From an uncultured Ruminococcus sp. (GTDB lineage Bacteria > Bacillota > Clostridia > Oscillospirales > Acutalibacteraceae), in contig CALBHM010000417.1 of the NCBI GenBank assembly GCA_937892835.1, positions 1 to 6,431 of the forward strand: a DNA stretch of 6,431 nt, given 5' to 3'. Of this stretch, positions 1-4,646 are shown one piece after another. Made by a program: the position numbers and the translations under genes. How positions within the stretch are numbered: the first letter of the stretch is position 1; each line of letters starts with the position of its first letter. Under the pieces are notes generated by a model. That model saw only the letters and a program-made list of their open reading frames with translations, was not told the origin of the DNA and did no database searches.

Positions 1-1
1 A

Positions 2-214
2 CTCTACACCGTATGCGCACTTAACATGGCTCCGGCGGCAATGCTTTTCTCGCTGCCGATTGACTCTCTTGCAGCTGCAGGTGTTATCCTTTCAGACGTT
101 TGGACGGATAACACGATCGTTGCCGTTGACTCTCTCGGTGATGAGTTCCTCAACGCTGTAAAGGACGGCGACAAGATCACCGTTAAAGAGGACGGAACGG
201 TTATTGTTGAGTAA
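2..214 (+). CDS. Aconitase X swivel-domain protein, C-terminal fragment (gene starts before the window)
   Basis: The reading frame is open from base 2 to the TAA at 212-214, giving 70 residues. It runs straight through the internal ATG at 26, which is therefore unlikely to be the real start. The segment NMAPAAMLF followed by an alternating hydrophobic stretch (AAAGVILSDV) and a terminal KDGDKITV-type beta strand matches the pattern I know from the DUF126 swivel domain of aconitase X. There, an 'APAAII' strand is followed by 'ALGAIIA' and a closing 'L.(T/D)GD.V.V' strand. Aconitase X enzymes are dehydratases acting, for example, on mevalonate 5-phosphate or cis-3-hydroxy-L-proline; the swivel part can be a separate small subunit or fused to the catalytic part. 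Which form applies here cannot be seen, because the N-terminal side and all iron-sulfur cysteines lie outside the window. An alternative is another swivelling beta/alpha domain. The family call is by recalled pattern only. Confidence 0.62.
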   Translation, partial: LYTVCALNMAPAAMLFSLPIDSLAAAGVILSDVWTDNTIVAVDSLGDEFLNAVKDGDKITVKEDGTVIVE

Positions 215-226
215 TTTTTAAATTTT

Positions 227-275
227 AGAGCTGTTGCAGAAAAACGGCAAGTTTCTCTGCCGCAGCTCTTTTTTT
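227..275 (+). terminator. Intrinsic terminator after the aconitase X-like gene
   Basis: AGAGCTG (227-233) pairs perfectly with CAGCTCT (263-269). Further inner pairing between GCAG and CTGC lengthens the stem around an imperfect loop, and a run of seven T follows (269-275). It begins 12 bases after the stop codon. The T-run ends one base before the GGAGG of the next gene, so the hairpin also sits at the very 5' edge of that gene's translation start. Confidence 0.8.
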
Positions 276-276
276 C

Positions 277-281
277 GGAGG
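277..281 (+). promoter_or_regulatory. Ribosome binding site of the 287-940 gene
   Basis: GGAGG lies five bases before the ATG at 287. This supports that start. The site directly abuts the T-tract of the preceding terminator. Confidence 0.8.
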
Positions 282-286
282 AAATT

Positions 287-940
287 ATGGCGAACATCAG
301 AATAGACAACGCTTCCGATGATGCGCTGAAAATCGAGCTGGACGGCAAGGAATTTTTTATTCCCGAGGATGAAAGCATAACTGTTCCGTCCGTCGAAAAG
401 GGAATGCACAAACTTCTTGTTTTTCGCACAAAAAGAACAGAAATAGGCGCAGATGCACACAGCGACGAGGAAAATCCGACTCAAAAGCTTTCAAGAGATG
501 AAGAAAGCCAGTACGTGCGGCTCAGGGGTAGCTATGAGATAGATGTAATCGCTTCAAAATCTGTTTGGAGGGTGAAGCAAAAGCCGCTGCTTGTGGAAAA
601 AACAGGAGTTGACGCACTTTTTTCGGGCTGTGAGCTTGAAGTCACCGGCGGAAGCATTGCAAGTTCACGGCAAGCCTTTGCAGACAAGAAAATCAGGCAA
701 GATTTCTTAAAAAAACAGCTTATGGGAGCTTTTTTCCCAATCGGTATCGGAATACTGATTTTTACCGTTTTGGTGGTCGTTGCTCTTATGGCGAACATTT
801 CGGGAAATCCGATTACGCTTGGCGGCAGAAGTTTTACCTACCCGTGGACATTCGGACTCATGGCGATTGACCTTGGTTTTATCGGATATTTCACAGCTAT
901 GCTGATTAATATTTTTTCAACTGACAAAAGATACAGATAG
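287..940 (+). CDS. Hypothetical protein, soluble N-terminal domain plus two C-terminal membrane helices
   Basis: I do not recognise this 217-residue protein. It has no signal peptide. Residues 1-145 are hydrophilic and appear beta-rich: short alternating strands such as IRIDN, KIELDG and SITVPS near the start, then a charged acidic stretch at about 57-73. A basic patch (KKIRQDFLKK, 134-143) leads into a first membrane helix at about 146-169. A short loop with GGRSFTYPW leads into a second helix at about 187-210, and the tail STDKRYR is basic. By the positive-inside rule, both the N-terminal domain and the C-terminus should be cytoplasmic, making this a membrane-tethered cytoplasmic domain. 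The ATG at 287 is fixed by a good ribosome binding site. The gene stands alone between two hairpins, so it is probably its own transcription unit or depends on read-through from upstream. No function can be assigned. Confidence 0.8.
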   Translation: MANIRIDNASDDALKIELDGKEFFIPEDESITVPSVEKGMHKLLVFRTKRTEIGADAHSDEENPTQKLSRDEESQYVRLRGSYEIDVIASKSVWRVKQKPLLVEKTGVDALFSGCELEVTGGSIASSRQAFADKKIRQDFLKKQLMGAFFPIGIGILIFTVLVVVALMANISGNPITLGGRSFTYPWTFGLMAIDLGFIGYFTAMLINIFSTDKRYR

Positions 941-975
941 ACCCGACAGATTTCAAACTGCCGGGTTTATATTTT
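941..975 (+). terminator. Terminator-like hairpin after the 287-940 gene
   Basis: ACCCGACAG (941-949) faces CTGCCGGGT (958-966): eight pairs with one A/C mismatch and an 8-base loop. An interrupted T-rich run (TTATATTTT) follows. It begins on the base after the TAG stop. The mismatch and broken T-tract make it weaker than the other terminators here. Confidence 0.6.
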
Positions 976-1004
976 CGTCAAGGTTTTATCCGATTCACCA
1001 AACT

Positions 1005-1034
1005 TTGATTTTTACGCAAAATAAAGTGTACAAT
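1005..1034 (+). promoter_or_regulatory. Possible distal promoter of the lysozyme operon
   Basis: TTGATT (1005-1010) and TACAAT (1029-1034) are separated by 18 bases. They match the sigma-A -35 at 4/6 and the -10 at 5/6 positions. It overlaps the -35 of the proximal promoter, so the two would compete for RNA polymerase. It is weaker evidence than the proximal site. Confidence 0.4.
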
Positions 1035-1055
1035 CCTGTCGTGATATGTTATAAT
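1027..1055 (+). promoter_or_regulatory. Promoter of the lysozyme-phosphoesterase-TRIC operon
   Basis: A perfect -10 TATAAT (1050-1055) has an extended -10 TG at 1047-1048. A -35-like TGTACA (1027-1032) lies 17 bases upstream, 4/6 to TTGACA. Transcription would start near 1062, leaving a leader of about 24 bases before the GTG start at 1086. This placement rules out the upstream TTG at 1005 as translation start, because that codon would not be in the transcript. Confidence 0.75.
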
Positions 1056-1070
1056 AAATCAAAATGTGAA

Positions 1071-1078
1071 AAGGAGAG
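1071..1078 (+). promoter_or_regulatory. Ribosome binding site deciding the GTG start at 1086
   Basis: AAGGAGAG lies seven bases before a GTG at 1086-1088. From this GTG the protein begins with KKK and a hydrophobic signal peptide, which settles the start over the longer open frame. Confidence 0.85.
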
Positions 1079-1085
1079 CTCAAGA

Positions 1086-3212
1086 GTGAAAAAGAAGATT
1101 TTATCCGTTCTTTTGATTGTTGCAATGGTATTCGGCCTTTGCATGCCGATTTATGCCGCAACAACAATGAAACTGACCGGAGCGACATATCCGACAGTGT
1201 TGAAGCAGGGCGATCCTTTTGTCGCAAAGGGCGTTATAACTTCCGATTATTATATTCGTGAGGTTGTTATCGGTGTTTATAATTCGAGCGGTGCGGCTGA
1301 ATTTGATTACACTGGTCTGCCGGGTGAAAAAAGCTATGATATAAACAACGTGGATTATCTTCTGTCCTTTTCAAAGCTGAAAAACGGCAGCTATACATAT
1401 AAAATTGTTGCTTCCGACGATGACAGTTCAAATGTAGTTCTTCTCAACAAGAGCTTTACAGTTACATCGACGGGACAACAGACAAGCACTTTGAAAATTA
1501 CAAATGCAAAATATCCGGACAAGCTTGATGTCGGAGAAGGCTTTTCCGCAACGGGAATTGTTTCTTCGAACTATAATATAACCAAAATTGTAATCGGTGC
1601 ATATAAAGCGGACGGTACAAAAGGCTTTGAATATGTTACAAATCCGAATGCCAAGAGTTATGATGTAAAAGATGCCGATTACAGCCTGCCGTTCTCAAAG
1701 CTCAGTGCGGGTAGCTACACTTTCAAAATTGTTGCGAGTGACACACAAACCTCAAATGTTGAGCTTCTCAGCAAAACGTTCACGGTCGGAACAGTTTCAA
1801 CAAGCACTCTGAAAATCACAAACGCAAATTTTCCGACAAAGCTTGACGTAGGCGAGGGATTTTCTGTAACGGGAGTAGTTTCTTCAAATTATAGTATTTC
1901 AGAAGTTGTAATCGGCGCATACAAGTCCGACGGTACAAAGGGCTTTGAATACACAGCAACTCCTGGATCAAAAAGCTATGATATCAGTAATGTTGATTAT
2001 CTTCTCACTTTTTCAAAGCTCGGTGCAGGAACATATACATATAAAATTGTTGCGAGTGATTCGCAAACAACAAACGTTGTTCTTTTAAATAAATCATTTA
2101 CAGTCGGCAGCAGTTCGTCGGTGACAAATGAGCTGAAAAAGGTTAAATGGGATGTTGCCGATATTTCTTATTGGAACAGCGATTCAATAAGCTCGTGGTC
2201 GAAAATAGCTTCTGATTTGGATGCAATCATTCTCAGGCTGGGATTTGCTTATACGGCAAGCAAAAAAATGGAAGAGGACGAAAGCTTTGCATCATATTAT
2301 AATAATGCCAAAAAATATAAAATTCCTGTCGGTGTTTATTATTTCGGAGCAGCAACAACGGCCGGTGAAGCGAGCAAGGAAGCTGATTTTGTAATAAATA
2401 TTCTGAAGAAATATAAATGCCAGCTTGAGATGCCGGTTTATTATGACCTTGAAACAGAGGATCAGGTGGATTTGACACAGGCGCAGTGCACGGCGGTTGC
2501 CCGTGCGTTCGGCGATAAGCTGGAGGCTGCGGGATATTTTGTCGGAATTTATTGCAACAAGTATTTTGCAAGAGATGAGCTTTATGCCTCAAAACTCTCG
2601 GACTTCCAGTTCTGGATTGCCGAATACAATTCAAGCTGTACTTACAACGGAGCTTACGGTATGTGGCAGTATACGGAAACAGGTTGGGTATCGGGTCTTG
2701 ACCGAAGATGTGACAAAAATTATTGTTACTATGATTACCCGACTTATATCAAGGCGAATGGATTAAACGGTTTCATAAAGCCGCAGCCGGTTGCAAATCC
2801 TCAATTCAGTTTTAAAACGGGAACGAACCTCACTTTGAACGAATCTAAGAAAACAGTTTATTTAAAAAAAGATACGGAGCTTACGCAGAATCAGTTTATT
2901 TCAAAGTATGTTAATTATAAGGATGTAACGATTAAAGCAACAGGGCTTGCTTCGGGCAGCAAGGTTGCAACAGGCACGGCAATTTCGGCCACAGGAAACG
3001 GAAAAAGTTTTGGCCCATATACAATATGTCTTATCGGAGATATTAATTCAGATTCGAAGATTAATTCAGCCGATGCACTTTTGATTCTTCAGCACTCCGT
3101 CGGAGTAACAAATCTGAAAGGTCATAATCTGACTGCGGCAGACTGGAACAGCGACGGAAAGGTTAATTCTTCGGATGCGCTTGAAGTTTTAAGATTCTCG
3201 GTTACAAGGTGA
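1086..3212 (+). CDS. Secreted GH25 muramidase with three Ig-like repeats and a C-terminal type I dockerin
   Basis: This 708-residue protein probably cleaves the MurNAc-GlcNAc bond of peptidoglycan outside the cell. A signal peptide (1-24; KKK, hydrophobic core, IYA before the cut) is followed by three related beta-rich repeats (about 28-127, 135-235, 240-341). A glycoside hydrolase family 25 domain spans about 352-556. Visible GH25 signatures are D359 in VADISYW (the DVS-like first strand), D454 and E456 in the YYDLE motif (E456 the expected acid), FWIAEY (509-514), MWQY (526-529) and the D543-x-N545 near the domain end. A further beta-rich module (about 572-648) precedes a type I dockerin (649-708). 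Its two calcium loops have Asp/Asn at D652, N654, D656, D663 and D686, N688, D690, D697. The dockerin implies docking to a cohesin on a scaffoldin, itself not in the window. It heads the operon with the genes at 3218 and 3921, and its TGA lies inside the next gene's ribosome binding site. The GTG start is chosen from the promoter and ribosome binding site. Confidence 0.9.
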   Translation: MKKKILSVLLIVAMVFGLCMPIYAATTMKLTGATYPTVLKQGDPFVAKGVITSDYYIREVVIGVYNSSGAAEFDYTGLPGEKSYDINNVDYLLSFSKLKNGSYTYKIVASDDDSSNVVLLNKSFTVTSTGQQTSTLKITNAKYPDKLDVGEGFSATGIVSSNYNITKIVIGAYKADGTKGFEYVTNPNAKSYDVKDADYSLPFSKLSAGSYTFKIVASDTQTSNVELLSKTFTVGTVSTSTLKITNANFPTKLDVGEGFSVTGVVSSNYSISEVVIGAYKSDGTKGFEYTATPGSKSYDISNVDYLLTFSKLGAGTYTYKIVASDSQTTNVVLLNKSFTVGSSSSVTNELKKVKWDVADISYWNSDSISSWSKIASDLDAIILRLGFAYTASKKMEEDESFASYYNNAKKYKIPVGVYYFGAATTAGEASKEADFVINILKKYKCQLEMPVYYDLETEDQVDLTQAQCTAVARAFGDKLEAAGYFVGIYCNKYFARDELYASKLSDFQFWIAEYNSSCTYNGAYGMWQYTETGWVSGLDRRCDKNYCYYDYPTYIKANGLNGFIKPQPVANPQFSFKTGTNLTLNESKKTVYLKKDTELTQNQFISKYVNYKDVTIKATGLASGSKVATGTAISATGNGKSFGPYTICLIGDINSDSKINSADALLILQHSVGVTNLKGHNLTAADWNSDGKVNSSDALEVLRFSVTR
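1167..2108 (+). repeat. Three tandem coding repeats (Ig-like modules of the lysozyme)
   Basis: Each unit is about 100 residues, spaced 106-108 residues apart: bases 1167-1466, 1488-1790 and 1803-2108. Shared landmarks in order are a Y/FP pair near the start, 'G..F...G.(I/V).S.Y.I', VIG(A/V)Y, a KSYD, FSKL, YT(F/Y)KIVASD and a closing FTV. Units 2 and 3 agree at roughly 70% of residues by eye and share near-identical DNA runs. Unit 1 is more diverged, for example lacking the DGTKGFEY segment. The units contain no cysteine. Confidence 0.85.
3030..3209 (+). other. Type I dockerin domain at the lysozyme C-terminus
   Basis: These are residues 649-708 of the lysozyme. There are two 12-position EF-hand-like calcium loops with D/N at positions 1, 3, 5 and 12, each followed by a helix (ALLILQHSVG and ALEVLRFSV). 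Loop positions 10-11, known as recognition residues in other dockerins, are S661-A662 and S695-S696. The linker between loops is about 22 residues, typical of type I. The protein ends right after the second helix. Confidence 0.88.
3206..3212 (+). promoter_or_regulatory. Ribosome binding site overlapping the lysozyme stop
   Basis: AAGGTGA sits five bases before the ATG at 3218. Its last three bases are the TGA stop of the lysozyme, so ribosomes ending there are placed on the next start. This favours ATG 3218 over the in-frame GTG at 3209. Confidence 0.7.
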
Positions 3213-3217
3213 TTTTT

Positions 3218-3919
3218 ATGAAAATTGGAATTTTTACGGACACACATTATTGCGACCTCGATTTGCTCGAGCAGGACAGGAAGCCACGCTATGCTTACGC
3301 CGCAGTGAAAAAAGCTTTTGACGATTTCAAGGCGCAGGGAGTGCAGATTGCTATTTGCTTGGGTGATCTCGTTCATTTCCATAACGGCACGGAAGAAAGT
3401 CTCAGACATCTCGAAAAAATCTCGTCGCTTATCAATTCCTACGACATTCCAACCTATCAGTGCATGGGTAACCATGACAATGAAGTGGTCAGTGCCGAGG
3501 ATATGGCAAAAATAACGGGATTTCACGTTGCACCGACGACGGTTGAGGACAACGAAGTCAAACTGATTTTTCTTGATGCTTCATACACCCCGGACGGCAA
3601 GCCGTATGGCCGTGAGGATATTGATTGGACAAAGAGCTATGTTCCGAAATCCGAGCTTGCTTGGCTTGAAGAACAGCTCAACACGGATAAGAGAAAAATT
3701 GTGTTCACTCATCAAAATATAGATACCAATGTCGAATGTCATCATATCGTTTCAAATGCGGACGAGGTGAACGATATAATTGCAAAGCACGGTGTTTCGC
3801 ATGTATATCAGGGTCATTACCACTACGGTGCGGAGAATATCATTAACGGTATTCCGTATACAACGCTTCGTGCGATGTGCATCGGTGAGGAAACAAATTA
3901 TCTTATAGCAGAGGTTTAA
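3218..3919 (+). CDS. Calcineurin-type metallophosphoesterase, cytosolic
   Basis: This 233-residue protein has the full set of metal-binding motifs of the calcineurin-like phosphoesterase superfamily. They are D8-x-H10 (FTDTH), G49-D50, G84-N85-H86-D87, H165 in VFTHQN and G199-H200-Y201-H202. These residues bind two metal ions and cleave phosphomono- or diesters. The order DxH-GD-GNHD-H-GHxH and the compact length resemble class III cyclic-nucleotide phosphodiesterases (CpdA/Icc type) and related small phosphoesterases, but the substrate cannot be read from the sequence. There is no signal peptide or membrane segment, so it should act in the cytosol. It is the second gene of the operon, 5 bases after the lysozyme stop and 1 base before the TRIC gene. 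The start ATG 3218 is preferred because the ribosome binding site AAGGTGA would be inside the gene if GTG 3209 were used. Confidence 0.88.
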   Translation: MKIGIFTDTHYCDLDLLEQDRKPRYAYAAVKKAFDDFKAQGVQIAICLGDLVHFHNGTEESLRHLEKISSLINSYDIPTYQCMGNHDNEVVSAEDMAKITGFHVAPTTVEDNEVKLIFLDASYTPDGKPYGREDIDWTKSYVPKSELAWLEEQLNTDKRKIVFTHQNIDTNVECHHIVSNADEVNDIIAKHGVSHVYQGHYHYGAENIINGIPYTTLRAMCIGEETNYLIAEV

Positions 3920-3920
3920 T

Positions 3921-4589
3921 ATGTCGGTTGAGGAGCTTGTACGTTTTATTTTTGAAATGGTGGGAACGGTTGCTTTTGCGATATCGGGGGCGATGGTTGC
4001 CATAAAGAAAAGGGTAGATATTTTCGGTGTTATCGTTCTCAGTGCCATGACGGCACTCGGCGGAGGAATTGTCAGGGATATTCTTATCGGCCATTTGCCG
4101 CCGACGATGTTCTCGGATTACAGATATGTTATGGTTGCGGTTATTACGTCTGTGATTGTATTTATTGTGGCATTTATTTTTCGTGATTCGTACCGTAGAA
4201 GCGAGAAGACTGTGGATGCGGTCAATAACGTTTTTGATGCACTTGGTCTCGGCGTTTTCACTGTTATGGGTGCAAAGGTTGCTATTGAATCGGGATTCAC
4301 GGTCAATGGAATTCTTGTTGTCTGTCTTGCCGTTGTAACAGGTGTCGGCGGCGGACTGATTCGTGACGTTATGCTTATGGAAATTCCGTTTGTGCTCAAG
4401 AAAAGAATATACGCCGTTGCCTCGATTATCGGCGGAACAGCGTATCATCTGATGTATATTCACAACGTTAATGTTAAGGCGGCATCGGTTATTGCTGTGT
4501 TGATTGTATTCACAGTCAGAATCCTTGCAACCGTGTTTAAACTCGACTTGCCGAAGGTAAAATTCCCGAAGGAAGAAAAGTCTATATAA
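3921..4589 (+). CDS. TRIC/UPF0126-family membrane protein (putative trimeric intracellular cation channel-like)
   Basis: This 222-residue, very hydrophobic protein has about seven membrane helices and a clear internal duplication. GTVAFAISGAMVAIKK ... GGGIVRD (15-53) is echoed by GLGVFTVMGAKVAIE ... GGGLIRD (109-149). Two GGG(I/L)(I/V)RD motifs and the 'A(I/V)SGA' helix are hallmarks of the UPF0126/YicG (TRIC) family. Animal TRIC proteins and studied prokaryotic homologues form trimeric monovalent cation channels; the role in bacteria is poorly defined. The second half is followed by one more helix (about 187-206) and a short lysine-rich cytoplasmic tail. Length is normal for the family. Its start lies one base after the preceding stop, with AGAGG (3910-3914) as a modest ribosome binding site inside that gene, so translation is probably coupled. 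It is the last gene of the operon, closed by the hairpin at 4607-4630. Confidence 0.9.
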   Translation: MSVEELVRFIFEMVGTVAFAISGAMVAIKKRVDIFGVIVLSAMTALGGGIVRDILIGHLPPTMFSDYRYVMVAVITSVIVFIVAFIFRDSYRRSEKTVDAVNNVFDALGLGVFTVMGAKVAIESGFTVNGILVVCLAVVTGVGGGLIRDVMLMEIPFVLKKRIYAVASIIGGTAYHLMYIHNVNVKAASVIAVLIVFTVRILATVFKLDLPKVKFPKEEKSI

Positions 4590-4599
4590 TCCGATACAT

Positions 4600-4637
4600 A
4601 AAAAATGACCTCCTCTTGAATGAGGAGGTCTTATTAT
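4600..4637. terminator. Bidirectional terminator between convergent genes
   Basis: GACCTCCTC (4607-4615) pairs perfectly with GAGGAGGTC (4622-4630): nine GC-rich pairs around a 6-base loop. Six A's at 4600-4605 give a T-run for minus-strand transcription, and TTATTATA gives a weaker one for the plus strand. It lies 17 bases after the TRIC stop and 16 bases after the stop of the minus-strand phosphatase, so it probably serves both. Confidence 0.88.
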
Positions 4638-4646
4638 ATCTGCGGT

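Noticed and set aside
4..429. Minus-strand open frame of 141 codons
   Set aside because: It crosses the terminator and two plus-strand genes with better motifs and start signals; it is a shadow.
1005..1085. 27-residue N-terminal extension of the lysozyme
   Set aside because: It lies over the promoter, has no ribosome binding site, and puts a charged stretch before the signal peptide.
1167..2108. Mobile element or CRISPR-like repeats
   Set aside because: The repeats are in frame, about 100 codons long and encode protein modules; they are not short spaced DNA repeats.
2233..2634. Minus-strand open frame of 133 codons inside the lysozyme
   Set aside because: It is opposite the conserved GH25 motifs and its product has no domain-like pattern; a shadow.
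3903..4463. Minus-strand open frame of 186 codons opposite the TRIC gene
   Set aside because: The product is histidine, asparagine and arginine rich and low in complexity, as expected for the antisense of a hydrophobic membrane protein. No ribosome binding site or family match is seen.
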